The notes under the pieces: generated by a model
Databases searched by the model: none
What the model saw: the letters and a program-made list of their open reading frames with translations, nothing else
What the model was told of the DNA's origin: nothing
Source of the DNA: Actinokineospora spheciospongiae
Lineage (GTDB): Bacteria; Actinomycetota; Actinomycetes; Mycobacteriales; Pseudonocardiaceae
Reading direction: 5' to 3'
Length of the DNA: 49,048 nucleotides
Assembly (NCBI RefSeq): GCF_000564855.1
Contig: NZ_AYXG01000071.1
Coordinates: 1 to 49,048 of the forward strand
Shown: in pieces, positions 1 through 8,607 of the stretch
How positions within the stretch are numbered: position 1 is the first letter of the stretch
How the letters are laid out: each line of letters opens with the position of its first letter
Made by a program: the position numbers and the translations under genes

Positions 1-52
1 GGTGGGGTGTGGGTGCGGTGGGGTGTGGGTGCGGTGGGGTGTGGGTGCGGTG
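1..52. repeat. Short tandem repeat, 16-bp unit x3
   Basis: Three perfect copies of GGTGGGGTGTGGGTGC (1-16, 17-32, 33-48) and the first 4 bases of a fourth abut the stop codon of the following minus-strand gene. The array may continue outside the window. No coding function is evident; it lies in the 3' flank of the gene at 53-907. Confidence 0.9.
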
Positions 53-907
53 TCAGGCGGAGGTGGGGGCGGGGTGGGCGTCCAGCCAGCGGCGGGCCTT
101 TTTGGCGGCTCGTTTGAGGGCGCTGCGTTCGCCGAGGTAGTCGGCGGCCATTCCCACGACCGGGAGCAGTCCCACTGCCTTGTGGTAGAAGCGGCCCTGG
201 GGGCGTTTGTCGAGTTCGTCGCCCAGGGCGTAGAGGGTGCGGCCGAAGCGCCAGAGGGTGTTGGTGGCGGCCTTGACCGTGATCTTGCCGTGTTTGCGGG
301 CTGATTCGTCGAGGTCGCCGGTGAGTTCGGCGGTGGTGGCGTCCTCTTGTTCCCTGGTGAGGTGGTCGTCCTTGCCCGCGGCCAGGTCGGGGTCGATGTG
401 GCGGTCGAACAGGACCGCGGCGATGAGGCGGACCCGGTCGGCCTGGTCGGTGATGCCGTGTTCGGCTGCCATGGCCGACAGCAGGAGGCCCTGGCCCGCC
501 GTCGCCAGGGCGTCCTGGATGGGGAGGCGGTCGGCGAGGGCGCCGCCGAGGCCCGGGATGGAGGCCAACAGCACCGTGAAGCGGCCCACCCGGTTGACCC
601 ACCAGTTGTCGCGTTCGGTGACCGTCATCTCCGACCACGCCTGGGTGCCGGGGACCTTGAGGCTCTCCAGGCCGTCCAGCAGCTTTTCGCGGCGGGACCT
701 GTCCACTGTGGCCAGGGCTTTGGCGTCCTCGGCGTCGCCGGTGGACGCGGGGAGGGCCTTGGTCTCGGGGCGGGTCGCGGAGGGGAGGACCCGGCGGACC
801 AGGCCCAGGGGGTCGGACTCGCGCAGGGCGGAGAGCAGCGGGGTGGTGGCCCGGACGAACGGGCGCAGGACCGTCACGACCTGCCTGTCGGTGATCGCCT
901 CAGCCAC
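53..907 (-). CDS. Conserved-looking hypothetical protein, third gene of the mshB operon
   Basis: A 284-aa protein starting at GTG 907 and overlapping the previous gene by 8 nt, so probably co-translated with mshB and the small membrane protein. I recognise no family. It has no signal peptide; weakly hydrophobic stretches occur near residues 110-125 (TVLLASIPGLGGALAD), 135-150 and 245-258 (KAVGLLPVVGMAADYL), the last followed by a very basic C-terminus (KRAAKKARRW). The middle is helical and charged. A peripheral membrane or nucleic-acid-binding role would be guesswork. Frame and codon bias support it as a real gene; the function is unknown. Confidence 0.75.
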   Translation of the reverse strand: MAEAITDRQVVTVLRPFVRATTPLLSALRESDPLGLVRRVLPSATRPETKALPASTGDAEDAKALATVDRSRREKLLDGLESLKVPGTQAWSEMTVTERDNWWVNRVGRFTVLLASIPGLGGALADRLPIQDALATAGQGLLLSAMAAEHGITDQADRVRLIAAVLFDRHIDPDLAAGKDDHLTREQEDATTAELTGDLDESARKHGKITVKAATNTLWRFGRTLYALGDELDKRPQGRFYHKAVGLLPVVGMAADYLGERSALKRAAKKARRWLDAHPAPTSA

Positions 908-1304
908 CGCTCCCGCCTCCCTTGCCTGCCGACCTGGCCAGGACGTCGCCGATCTTGACCGTGGCCGGGAACGCTCCGCCCGCGAGCAGCAGCAGTGTCC
1001 GCCAGTCGGCGATCACCACCGTGTCGCCACCGGGGGTGACGACGATGAAGGCGAACAGGGCGACCAGCCACGCGTAGAGCGGGCCCGCCGCGACCGAGGC
1101 CTTCATCTTCAGCCTGCTGGCTCTTACCACCAGCCACGGCAGGGTAAACGCGGCGACGAGGACCGTGACCGGGAAGGGGAGGTCGCCCAGCTTCGGCAGG
1201 ACCGTGCCGTCGAGGCGCAGCGGCAGGAAGAGCAGTTCGTACACGGCGAGCAAGGCGCTGAGCGCCAGCAGCCCCGCGTACCGGGCCCGCTGCGCCCCGG
1301 TCAC
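900..1304 (-). CDS. Small integral membrane protein coupled to mshB
   Basis: A 134-aa protein starting at GTG 1304, inside the mshB stop (GTGA, 4-nt overlap); the longer frame upstream is an mshB shadow. Four hydrophobic segments are visible: about residues 10-28 (GLLALSALLAVYELLFLPL), 43-61 (FPVTVLVAAFTLPWLVV), 72-90 (AAGPLYAWLVALFAFIVV) and 96-112. The C-terminus is Gly/Ser-rich. Mycobacteria carry a similar small membrane-protein gene straight after mshB (Rv1171, from memory), so I infer a conserved mshB neighbour. No enzymatic motif is seen; the link to mycothiol metabolism rests on context only. Confidence 0.8.
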   Translation of the reverse strand: MTGAQRARYAGLLALSALLAVYELLFLPLRLDGTVLPKLGDLPFPVTVLVAAFTLPWLVVRASRLKMKASVAAGPLYAWLVALFAFIVVTPGGDTVVIADWRTLLLLAGGAFPATVKIGDVLARSAGKGGGSGG

Positions 1305-2170
1305 CGGTCGGCGCCCACGTGCTCGACCGGGGCCAAGCCGCCGAACAGGTCGGTGTCGGCCCCGGTGGTGCCCCTGGCCAGGGTGTAGTACTCGTGGCCC
1401 AGGACCGGTTGGGCGATGTCGTTGGTGAGCGAGTAGCTGTGCGCGCCGTCGTCGCCGCGCCAGACGGCGATCTGGGTGGCGTGCGCGCGCAGGGCGCGCA
1501 GCTTGGCGGGCAGGTGGTCGGTGACGTCGATGGCGGTGGTGATCTCCGCGTCGTCCACGACCGGGAGTTCGCCGGGGGTGGGCAGGCGCCAGGGGAGGCC
1601 CTCGGTGCCGCTGAGGGCGGCGACGCCGTCGGCGGTGGCCCGGGCGGAGTTGACCGCGTAGTACAGGCGGGAGACGTCGGGCAGGTCGGCGAGGGCGGCG
1701 GTGGTGATGTCGTGGGCGCGGACGTGGTCGGGGTGGCCGTAGCCGCCGTCGGGGCCGTAGGTGATGACGACCTGCGGGCGGACGTCGGCCAGGACCTCGG
1801 CGAGGGCGGCGGCCTGCTCGGCCGGGTCGCCGCCGACGAAGGCGCGCGGGTGGGCGTTGGCGGCGGTGCCGACCATGCCGGAGTCGCGCCAGCGGCCCAT
1901 GCCGCCGAGGTAGCGGTGGTCGGAGACGCCGAGGGCGGCGCAGGCGGCGCGCAGTTCGCCCACCCGGTAACCGCCGAGCTGGTCGGCGGCGCCCGCGGCG
2001 AGCTGGGCCAGCGAGGCGGGGATGATCTCGCCCTCCTCGCCGAGGGTGCAGGTGACCAGGGTGACCTGGACGCCCGCGGCGGCGTAGCGGGCGATCGTCC
2101 CGCCGGTCCACAGGCTCTCGTCGTCGGGGTGGGCGTGGACGAGCAGCAGTCGTGGTGGGGCTGTGAGCAT
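1301..2170 (-). CDS. mshB: N-acetyl-1-D-myo-inosityl-2-amino-2-deoxy-alpha-D-glucopyranoside deacetylase
   Basis: A 289-aa LmbE/PIG-L-type zinc deacetylase that removes the acetyl group from GlcNAc-inositol in mycothiol synthesis; cytosolic. The N-terminus reads LLLVHAHPDDES, with the family AHPDDE motif at residues 13-18 (metal ligands His14 and Asp17 by analogy). GPDGGYGHPDHVRAHD carries the third metal-binding His and the active-site His/Asp. ATG 2170 was chosen because it puts the AHPDDE strand at the usual distance from the start; an upstream in-frame ATG at 2221 would run into an 18-bp hairpin. No strong Shine-Dalgarno precedes 2170. It is followed by two overlapping genes. Mycothiol is actinobacteria-specific. 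Confidence 0.93.
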   Translation of the reverse strand: MLTAPPRLLLVHAHPDDESLWTGGTIARYAAAGVQVTLVTCTLGEEGEIIPASLAQLAAGAADQLGGYRVGELRAACAALGVSDHRYLGGMGRWRDSGMVGTAANAHPRAFVGGDPAEQAAALAEVLADVRPQVVITYGPDGGYGHPDHVRAHDITTAALADLPDVSRLYYAVNSARATADGVAALSGTEGLPWRLPTPGELPVVDDAEITTAIDVTDHLPAKLRALRAHATQIAVWRGDDGAHSYSLTNDIAQPVLGHEYYTLARGTTGADTDLFGGLAPVEHVGADR

Positions 2171-2194
2171 GGGGAAGGTCAGCCTTAGGCACGC

Positions 2195-2238
2195 GTAGGG
2201 TTCGGGCGCCGGGGGTGGCACCGGCGCCCGAACCCTAC
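2195..2238 (-). terminator. 18-bp perfect hairpin ending the opp operon
   Basis: GTAGGGTTCGGGCGCCGG (2195-2212) and its exact reverse complement (2221-2238) flank an 8-nt loop, 7 nt after the oppF stop and 24 nt before the mshB start. There is no U-tract, as is common for actinobacterial terminator hairpins. It probably insulates mshB from the opp operon, or allows limited read-through. Confidence 0.75.
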
Positions 2239-2245
2239 TGCGTCG

Positions 2246-3286
2246 CTACGGCAGGACGCTGCGCTCCTCGGCGAAGTGGCAGGCCGACAGGGTGGCGCCG
2301 TGCGCGACCAGCGGCGGCTCCTCCCGCGCGCAGATGTCCTGCGCCTTCCAGCACCGGGTGCGGAAGCGGCAGCCCGAGGGCGGGTCCACCGGGCTGGGCA
2401 CGTCGCCGGAGAGCACGATCCGCTGCCTGGCCCGCTCCTGGCGCGGGTCGGGCACCGGGACCGCCGAGAGCAGCGCCTGGGTGTAGGGGTGGGTGGGCCG
2501 CTCGTAGATGGCCTCCCGGTCGCCGATCTCGACGATCTTGCCCAGGTACATGACCGCCACCCGGTGCGAGATGTGCCGCACCACGGACAGGTCGTGCGCG
2601 ACGAACAGGTACGCCAGGTGCAGGCGCTCCTGGAGTTCCTCCAGCAGGTTGACCACACCGGCCTGCACGGACACGTCGAGCGCGGACACCGGCTCGTCGA
2701 GCACGATCAGCTTGGGGTCCAGGGCCAGTGCCCTGGCGATGCCGATGCGCTGGCGCTGCCCGCCGGAGAACTCGTGCGGGTAGCGGTTGCGGTGCTCGGG
2801 GTTGAGCCCCACCAGTTCCAGCAGCTCGTCGACCCGGTGCTGCACGTCCTTGGCGTTGTCGCCGACCCCGTGGATGCGCAGGGGTTCGGAGACGACGTCG
2901 TTGACCTGCCAGCGCGGGTCCAGGGAGGCGTACGGGTCCTGGAAGACGATCTGCAGGTCGCGCCGCAGCGGGCGCATCTGCGCGGGCTTGAGCGTGGTCA
3001 GCTCGCGGCCCTCGAACCGCACCGAGCCCGAGGTGGGCTTGTGCAACTGGAGGATGGCGCGGCCGGTGGTGGACTTGCCGCAGCCGGATTCGCCGACCAG
3101 GCCCAGCGTCTCGCCCCTGGACAGGTCGAAGCTGACGCCGGACACGGCGTGCACCTGCCCGATGGTGCGCGGGATGATCCCGCCGCCGCGCACCGGGAAC
3201 GACTTGACCAGGTCCTGGACCCGCAGCAGCGGGGTCGTCGCGTCGGCGGCGTCGGCCGGGGCGGCGGCGGTGTGCGTCTCAGTCAT
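2246..3286 (-). CDS. oppF: Oligopeptide ABC transporter ATP-binding protein, OppF type
   Basis: A 346-aa ATPase of the Opp/Dpp importer; hydrolyses ATP at the inner membrane to drive peptide uptake. Walker A is [10 protein letters not shown], the Q-loop sits in [12 protein letters not shown], the signature is [15 protein letters not shown], Walker B is [12 protein letters not shown], and the switch His is in VAHDLSVV. The C-terminal oligopeptide-transporter extension has the Cys cluster [14 protein letters not shown] typical of OppD/OppF proteins (some carry an Fe-S cluster there). ATG 3286 lies 8 nt inside oppD and is preceded by GGAGGAG within the oppD reading frame, so translation is probably coupled. 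Last gene of oppABCDF. Confidence 0.9.
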   Translation of the reverse strand: MTETHTAAAPADAADATTPLLRVQDLVKSFPVRGGGIIPRTIGQVHAVSGVSFDLSRGETLGLVGESGCGKSTTGRAILQLHKPTSGSVRFEGRELTTLKPAQMRPLRRDLQIVFQDPYASLDPRWQVNDVVSEPLRIHGVGDNAKDVQHRVDELLELVGLNPEHRNRYPHEFSGGQRQRIGIARALALDPKLIVLDEPVSALDVSVQAGVVNLLEELQERLHLAYLFVAHDLSVVRHISHRVAVMYLGKIVEIGDREAIYERPTHPYTQALLSAVPVPDPRQERARQRIVLSGDVPSPVDPPSGCRFRTRCWKAQDICAREEPPLVAHGATLSACHFAEERSVLP

Positions 3287-4442
3287 CGGACTTCTCCTCC
3301 TGCGCCAACCGCTGCTCGACCACGGCGAGGTCCTCGCTCACCGGCAGGTCGGGGTCGGCCTGGGTCAGCGCGGCGGGGTTCTCCACCGAGCCGATCTCCT
3401 CGTGCTCGAACAGGGCCTGCGGGCGCTCCAGCGACGCCAGGTGCTCCCACCGGTGGCAGCGGGTGGTGTGCTCCACCCGCTCGGTGGGGGCCAGCGGCGG
3501 CTCGGTGGTGGTGCACTCCTCGACGACCAGCGGGCAGCGCGGGGAGAACGCGCAGCCGGTCGGCAGGTTGATCAGCGAGGGCGGGGAGCCCTTGATCGGG
3601 GTGAGCCGCTTGCCCAGGGTGGCCGGGTTGGGCAGCGAGCCGAGCAGGCCCACGGTGTAGGGCATCCTCGGGGTGTCGAACAGCTCGTCGACCGGGCCGG
3701 ACTCGACCACGGTGCCGCCGTACATGACCTGCACCCGGTCGACCATGCCCGCGACGACGCCGAGGTCGTGGGTGATCATCACGATGGCCGCGTCGGTCTC
3801 GTCGCGGATGCGCAGCAGGGTCTCCAGGATCTGCGCCTGCACGGTCACGTCGAGGGCGGTGGTGGGCTCGTCGGCGATGATCACGTCCGGATCGTTGATG
3901 ATCGCCATGGCGATCACCACCCGCTGGCGCATGCCGCCGGAGAACTCGTGCGGGTACTGCGCCGCGCGCCGGTCCGGCTGCGGGATGCCGACGAGTTCGA
4001 GCGCCTCGACCGCCTTGGCCCAGGCCGCCTTCTTCGACACCGGGTGGTGCGCGCGGTAGGCCTCGGCGAGCTGCCACCCGATGGTGTAGACCGGGTTGAG
4101 CGAGGTCATCGGGTCCTGGAAGATCATGGCGATGCCGTTGTTGCGGACGCCCATCATCTCCTTGTAGCCGCGCCCCACCAGCTCCTGGTCCCGGTAGCGG
4201 ATGGAGCCGGTGATCCGGGCGCTGCCCGGGAGCAGGCCCATGACCGCCATCGAGGACACCGACTTGCCGGAGCCGGACTCGCCGACGATGCCGAGCACCT
4301 CGCGCGGGCGCAGCTCGTAGGAGACGCCGCGCACCGCGTGCACGTCGCCGTCGTCGGTCGGGAAGGTGACCGAGAGGTCCTCGACCGCGAGCACCGTTTC
4401 GGTGAGCACCCGGTCGACGCCGTCGTTGATCAGACTGCTCAT
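3279..4442 (-). CDS. oppD: Oligopeptide ABC transporter ATP-binding protein, OppD type
   Basis: A 387-aa ATPase pairing with OppF. Motifs: [11 protein letters not shown] (Walker A), [11 protein letters not shown] (Q-loop), [15 protein letters not shown] (signature), [14 protein letters not shown] (Walker B) and [10 protein letters not shown] (switch His). The C-terminal cluster [14 protein letters not shown] matches the oligopeptide/dipeptide transporter C-terminal domain. The start is ATG 4442, which shares one base with the oppC stop (TGATG); the reading frame stays open upstream but that part is an oppC shadow. The C-terminal tail beyond about residue 330 is longer and more acidic than in OppF. 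Confidence 0.9.
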   Translation of the reverse strand: MSSLINDGVDRVLTETVLAVEDLSVTFPTDDGDVHAVRGVSYELRPREVLGIVGESGSGKSVSSMAVMGLLPGSARITGSIRYRDQELVGRGYKEMMGVRNNGIAMIFQDPMTSLNPVYTIGWQLAEAYRAHHPVSKKAAWAKAVEALELVGIPQPDRRAAQYPHEFSGGMRQRVVIAMAIINDPDVIIADEPTTALDVTVQAQILETLLRIRDETDAAIVMITHDLGVVAGMVDRVQVMYGGTVVESGPVDELFDTPRMPYTVGLLGSLPNPATLGKRLTPIKGSPPSLINLPTGCAFSPRCPLVVEECTTTEPPLAPTERVEHTTRCHRWEHLASLERPQALFEHEEIGSVENPAALTQADPDLPVSEDLAVVEQRLAQEEKSDD

Positions 4443-5389
4443 CAGCTCCGCACCTTCGTCTGCCTGGGGTCGAACGCGTCGCGCAGGCCGTCGCCGATGA
4501 AGTTCACCGCGAGCGAGATCAGCACGATGATCACGAACGGGCCCCAGAACAGCCAGGGGCGGTTGGTGATCTGCGAGTAGTTCTCGTTGATGATCAGGCC
4601 GAGCGAGGTGTCCGGGGACTGCACGCCGAGCCCGATGAACGACAGCGCGGCCTCGGAGAGGACCGCGGTGGCGACCGCCAGCGTGGTGTTGACGGTGATG
4701 GTGCCGACCATGTTGGGCACCAGGTGCCGGAAGATGATCCACCGGGTCTTCGCGCCCGCGGCCCTGGCGGCCTCGATGTACTCGCGCTGCGACAGCGACA
4801 GCGTCTCGCCGCGGGTGATCCGCGCGGTCTGCATCCAGGCGAACGCGGCCAGGATGAGCGCCACGACGTACCAGCTCCCGCTGAGGGCGCGGACCAGGAT
4901 GGCCGCGACCGCGATCTGCGGGATGATCAGCATCAGGTCGACGAACCGGCTGATGGCGGAGTCGACGACCCCGCGCAGGTAACCGGCCAGGGTGCCCATG
5001 ATGACGCCCACGATGGTCGAGCCGAGGGCGACGACCAGCGAGATGGCCAGCGACAGCCGGGTGCCCACGATGAGCTGGGCGAGCATGTCCTTGCCGGTCT
5101 GGATGGTGCCCAGCGGGTGCTCCGCGCTCGGCGGCAGGTACCCGCGGCTGGAGGTGTCCTCGATGGACACGGTCCAGAACAGCGGGCCGAGGAAGCCGAA
5201 GGCGGCGATCAGCAGGAACACGACCAGGCTGGCCATGGCCAGCCGGTGCCGCAGGAACCGCTTGACGATCAGGGTGCTCTGCTTGCGGGCCTTGGTGGTG
5301 TCGAACTCGCTGCCGGTGGCGCCGACGGTGGTCGGCACCGGACCGCCCGGGGTCGCCGGGTTCAGGACGGGGGACGGGTCACTAGGCAA
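4442..5389 (-). CDS. oppC: Oligopeptide ABC transporter permease, OppC type
   Basis: A 315-aa inner-membrane permease of the Opp/Dpp family. A long cytoplasmic N-terminus with a basic patch precedes the first membrane segment (MASLVVFLLIAAFGFLGPLF, residues about 51-70), then an extracytoplasmic loop and five more hydrophobic segments. The EAA loop that contacts the ATPases reads EAARAAGAKTRWIIFRHLVP. The only sensible start is TTG 5389, overlapping the oppB stop by 8 nt; no in-frame ATG or GTG lies nearby. TTG starts are uncommon but accepted in actinomycetes. Confidence 0.88.
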   Translation of the reverse strand: MPSDPSPVLNPATPGGPVPTTVGATGSEFDTTKARKQSTLIVKRFLRHRLAMASLVVFLLIAAFGFLGPLFWTVSIEDTSSRGYLPPSAEHPLGTIQTGKDMLAQLIVGTRLSLAISLVVALGSTIVGVIMGTLAGYLRGVVDSAISRFVDLMLIIPQIAVAAILVRALSGSWYVVALILAAFAWMQTARITRGETLSLSQREYIEAARAAGAKTRWIIFRHLVPNMVGTITVNTTLAVATAVLSEAALSFIGLGVQSPDTSLGLIINENYSQITNRPWLFWGPFVIIVLISLAVNFIGDGLRDAFDPRQTKVRS

Positions 5390-6380
5390 GGCGAATCCTC
5401 GGGTCGAGGATGCCGTACATCACGTCGGCAACCAGGTTGAAGGTGATGACCAGGGCGGCGGTGACCATCAGCCAGCCCATCAGCATGTACGGGTCGAAGG
5501 TGCGGATGGACGACACCAGCAGGGCGCCCATCCCCCGCCAGCCGAACACCGCCTCGGTGATGATCGCCCCGGAGAACAGCACGGCCGCGTTGAGCGAGAA
5601 CAGCGTCGACACCGGGATCAGCGCGTTGCGGAAGGCGTGCCGGAAGATGACCCGCCGCTGGGAGATGCCCTTGGCGCGGGCGGTGCGCACGTAGTCGGAG
5701 TTCAGCGTCTCCAGCATCGAGGCCCGCTGGAACCGGCTGTAGGCGGCGAAGCTGATCAGCGTGAGGCTCAGCGTCGGCAGCAGGTAGGTGCCCGTGTACT
5801 GGAACACCACCTCGCCGAAGCTGCCCTGGAAGCCGCCCTCGGCGGGGCTGACGGTGCTCAGCCAGCGGTCGAAGCCGAGGTCCTGGAGCACGTTGTTGAA
5901 CTGGATGCCGTAGGTCTTGAGGATGATCGCCACGCAGACGATCGGCATGGAGAACATCAGGAAGGCCGCCGACGTGGCCAGGTAGTCGAAGATCGAGTAC
6001 TGCTTGACGGCGGCGATGACGCCCACGGTCACGCCCAGCACGATGGCCAGGACCTCGGCTCCCACGACGAGCCGAGCGGTGATCCACAGCGCCCGCATGA
6101 CCGAGTCGAACACCTCGACCTTGGCCTGGCCGAGCGCGATGCTCTGGCCCCAGTCGCCCTGCAGGAAGTCCAGCAGCCACCGCCAGTAGCGCACGATGAT
6201 CGGCTGGTCGAGGCCCAGGCTGGCCTCGAGGTCGGCGATCTGCTGCGGGGTGGTGCCCGGCTTGGCCTTCAGCTCGGCCAGCGGGTTGCCCGCCCCGGCG
6301 ACCATGAAGAACGCGAGGACGCTGCCGATCAGCAGGATCGGTATCGAGATCAGCACGCGTCGGATGATGTAGCGAATCAC
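5382..6380 (-). CDS. oppB: Oligopeptide ABC transporter permease, OppB type
   Basis: A 332-aa permease with the canonical N-terminus MIRYIIRRVLISIPILLIG, a large periplasm-side loop (about residues 40-105, containing GLDQPIIVRYWRWL) and the EAA loop TARAKGISQRRVIFRHAFRNA. Six membrane segments are expected and visible as hydrophobic runs. The loop between segments is somewhat longer than in E. coli OppB (residues about 165-205). It follows oppA after a 183-nt gap holding a strong hairpin, and overlaps oppC by 8 nt, so oppBCDF form one translationally coupled block. Confidence 0.9.
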   Translation of the reverse strand: MIRYIIRRVLISIPILLIGSVLAFFMVAGAGNPLAELKAKPGTTPQQIADLEASLGLDQPIIVRYWRWLLDFLQGDWGQSIALGQAKVEVFDSVMRALWITARLVVGAEVLAIVLGVTVGVIAAVKQYSIFDYLATSAAFLMFSMPIVCVAIILKTYGIQFNNVLQDLGFDRWLSTVSPAEGGFQGSFGEVVFQYTGTYLLPTLSLTLISFAAYSRFQRASMLETLNSDYVRTARAKGISQRRVIFRHAFRNALIPVSTLFSLNAAVLFSGAIITEAVFGWRGMGALLVSSIRTFDPYMLMGWLMVTAALVITFNLVADVMYGILDPRIRLA

Positions 6381-6481
6381 GGAAAGCTCCTCGGTGGGGC
6401 CCAGGCGGCCGGGCCGGTCGGGCCCGAACTCTGAGTGTCCCGCCTGTCCTCGGTGTACGCCGTTCGACAGGTGGGAGGGCT

Positions 6482-6523
6482 CAAGCGCAGGGGCCGGACG
6501 GTGTGGTCCGGCCCCTGCGCTTG
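6482..6523 (-). terminator. oppA-oppB intergenic hairpin (attenuator or 3'-end stabiliser)
   Basis: CAAGCGCAGGGGCCGGAC (6482-6499) pairs perfectly with 6506-6523 across the 6-nt loop 6500-6505: an 18-bp stem 41 nt after the oppA stop. Without a U-tract it may act as a partial terminator or as an mRNA 3'-end protector, raising binding protein over permease. Confidence 0.75.
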
Positions 6524-6563
6524 TTCGACCAGAGTCAGCCGCCGCCCGGGGCGGCGGGGACGA

Positions 6564-8369
6564 CTACGAGGTCTTGACCCACTCGTTGGCGTTCCAGAGA
6601 GCGCCGTTGTAGGACTGGAAGAACACGCGGTCGATGCCCTTGAAGGCCCACATGTTCGGCAGCGAGAACAGCGGCAGCGAGTAGTTGTCCGCCGCCATCA
6701 GCCTGTCGACCTCCTGGAAGGCCTTCTTCGAGGCCTCCTCGTCGAGGTTGCTGGCCGCGTCCTGGTACGCCGCGTCCACCTTGGGGTTGCTGTAGGCGGA
6801 CCAGTTCTGGCCACCGCCGGTGGAGTAGATCGACTTCTGGGTCGACTTGAACGGCGCCGCGGACCACGCGAACAGCGCGATGTCGTAGTCGCCCGCGGAG
6901 ACCCGGGTGTCGAGGAAGTTCGGGTCGACGTCGTCGATGATCTCGATGCCCGCCGCCTTGCACTGCGACTGGACCAGCTCCACGGTCTGCTTGCGCCGCG
7001 GGATGTCGGTGTGGCTGATCTTCAGCGACAGCTTGGCGCCGTCCTTGGCCGCGAAGCCGTCCGCGCCGATGGTGTAGCCGGCGTCGGTCAGCGTCTTCTT
7101 GGCCGCCTCGGTGTCGCCCTTGTAGTCGGCGTAGTTGTCGACGTAGCCGTCCTCACCCTGGAAGAACACCAGCGAGCCGAGCGGCTTGGCGTCGTCGAGG
7201 ACCGGGCGGATCAGCTTCTCGGCCAGCTCGTCGCGGTTGACGCACTGCATGAACGCCTTGCGAACCGCGGCGTCGGCGAGGAACTTGTTCTTGTAGTTGA
7301 GGTCCATGTGCTCGAACGACAGGCCGTTCGAGGCGCCGAAGGTCACGCCCTGGGCGGACAGGCCGCGCAGGCGGTCGGCGGCGTTGGCGTCGGGCTGGGC
7401 CATCGAGGCGACCTGGACCTCGCCGTTCTCCAGCGCCTGGGCCTGGGCGACCTGGTCGGAGATGCCGCGCAGGATGAGCTTGGCCGGGCCGCCGGGCTTG
7501 CCCGCGTACTTCGGGTTGCGCTCCAGGGTGACCGAGTTGTTCTGCTCGAACCCGGTGATCGCGTACGGACCGGAGGAGGGCATCAGCTCCTTGGTGAAGC
7601 CGTTCCACTTGGTCTTCCAGAACTCGGCGACCTTGGCCAGCACCGCCGGGTCACCGCCGGTCGGCTGGACCTGGGTGATGTCGGCGACGCCGGTCCCCTG
7701 CTCCAGGACGTGCGCGGGCAGGACGTCGGCGGAGACGCCGAACAGGCCCTTGTAGTCCGGGTAGGGGGTGCCGAAGGTGGTGACGACCTCGGTGTCGGAC
7801 TTGCACTCCACCTTGTCGATCTGCTCGTAGCCGTTGGTGCCCGCGGCGGTGAACAGGTCCTTGCCGTCGGCGCTCTTGGACTTGCCGGTCTGCGCCAGCC
7901 AGGCCAGGTAGAAGTCGTCGCAGTCCCAGGGGGCGTCGTCGGACCACTTGACACCCGGCTTGATCTTCCAGGTGACGACCTGCGGGGACTCGCTGGTGAG
8001 CTCGACGCTCTCCATCACGTCCTTGTCCAGCAGGACCTTGTTGTTGCCGTCGAGCTTGTACGCGCCGGACAGCACCTGGGTCAGCGCGAAGGTGTTGTAC
8101 GAGTTGTTGGCGTCCGACGCCGCGTTGTTGTACGCGGTGAACGGGTTGTCGGTGGACACCGTGAAGGTGTCGCCCGACTGCGCGACCTCGGGGGAGGTGT
8201 ACTCGGTGGCTTCGCCGTTCTCGCCCTTGGCCACGGCCATGGCCGCGACGTCGTCGGACGGGCCGGTGTTGGTGCCGCCGTCGCCGGTGGAACCGCCGCA
8301 GGCGCTCAGGACGAGCGACGCACCGACAGCCATCGCGGCAGCCGACAGTGAGCTTCTTTTGATTGACAC
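6564..8369 (-). CDS. oppA: Oligopeptide-binding lipoprotein (SBP family 5)
   Basis: A 601-aa extracytoplasmic solute-binding protein starting at GTG 8369, with AGGAGGG directly upstream. An N-terminal signal (SIKRSSLSAAAMAVGASLVL) ends in the lipobox LSAC, so the protein should be processed by signal peptidase II and lipid-anchored. The body has family-5 hallmarks: YKLDGN, VTWKIKPGVKWSDDAPWDCDDF (the conserved W-x-I/L-x-x-G-V-x-F/W-S-D region), and GPYAITGFEQNNSVTLERNPKY. First gene of oppABCDF; ligand specificity cannot be read off. An upstream in-frame ATG exists (8432) but would spoil the signal peptide. Confidence 0.9.
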   Translation of the reverse strand: MSIKRSSLSAAAMAVGASLVLSACGGSTGDGGTNTGPSDDVAAMAVAKGENGEATEYTSPEVAQSGDTFTVSTDNPFTAYNNAASDANNSYNTFALTQVLSGAYKLDGNNKVLLDKDVMESVELTSESPQVVTWKIKPGVKWSDDAPWDCDDFYLAWLAQTGKSKSADGKDLFTAAGTNGYEQIDKVECKSDTEVVTTFGTPYPDYKGLFGVSADVLPAHVLEQGTGVADITQVQPTGGDPAVLAKVAEFWKTKWNGFTKELMPSSGPYAITGFEQNNSVTLERNPKYAGKPGGPAKLILRGISDQVAQAQALENGEVQVASMAQPDANAADRLRGLSAQGVTFGASNGLSFEHMDLNYKNKFLADAAVRKAFMQCVNRDELAEKLIRPVLDDAKPLGSLVFFQGEDGYVDNYADYKGDTEAAKKTLTDAGYTIGADGFAAKDGAKLSLKISHTDIPRRKQTVELVQSQCKAAGIEIIDDVDPNFLDTRVSAGDYDIALFAWSAAPFKSTQKSIYSTGGGQNWSAYSNPKVDAAYQDAASNLDEEASKKAFQEVDRLMAADNYSLPLFSLPNMWAFKGIDRVFFQSYNGALWNANEWVKTS

Positions 8370-8432
8370 GTGCCCTCCTAGCACTGGGCGATCCGCAGCC
8401 GGTCCGGCTGGGCGGCACCCGTTACCCATCAC

Positions 8433-8455
8433 GCCCCCAACGAAGCGTTGGTGGG
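8433..8455 (-). promoter_or_regulatory. Small hairpin or operator in the oppA leader
   Basis: GCCCCCAACG-AAG-CGTTGGTGGGC folds into a stem with one bulged base, 64 nt upstream of the oppA start. It could be an operator dyad or a leader hairpin; no factor can be named. The rest of 8370-8607 has no gene and no promoter I would defend. Confidence 0.4.
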
Positions 8456-8607
8456 CGCACTAGGTGGGCACGCTAGGAACCTGGCACGGTCTGGTCACCG
8501 GTCCCACGTCGATCGTGACCAAAGGGTGACAAGCAGGCGACCACACGCAATGTGAAAGTTACCCGAAAACACGCAGTGGAGGACTAAAGTCACCCTGGGT
8601 GATCGAT

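Noticed and set aside
900..2192. A 430-codon minus-strand frame
   Set aside because: Its first two thirds are an Arg/Pro shadow of mshB; only the end, from GTG 1304, is the real small membrane protein.
2175..2195. Possible IdeR half-box upstream of mshB (AGGCTGACCT on the minus strand)
   Set aside because: Only 11 of 19 positions match the recalled consensus, and one half is random; too weak beside the box at 12542-12560.
8590..8602. Dyad TCACCC-T-GGGTGA just past the lpqW stop
   Set aside because: Only 6 bp per arm with a 1-nt centre; too short for a hairpin, and no gene of known regulator to match it, so not listed as an operator.
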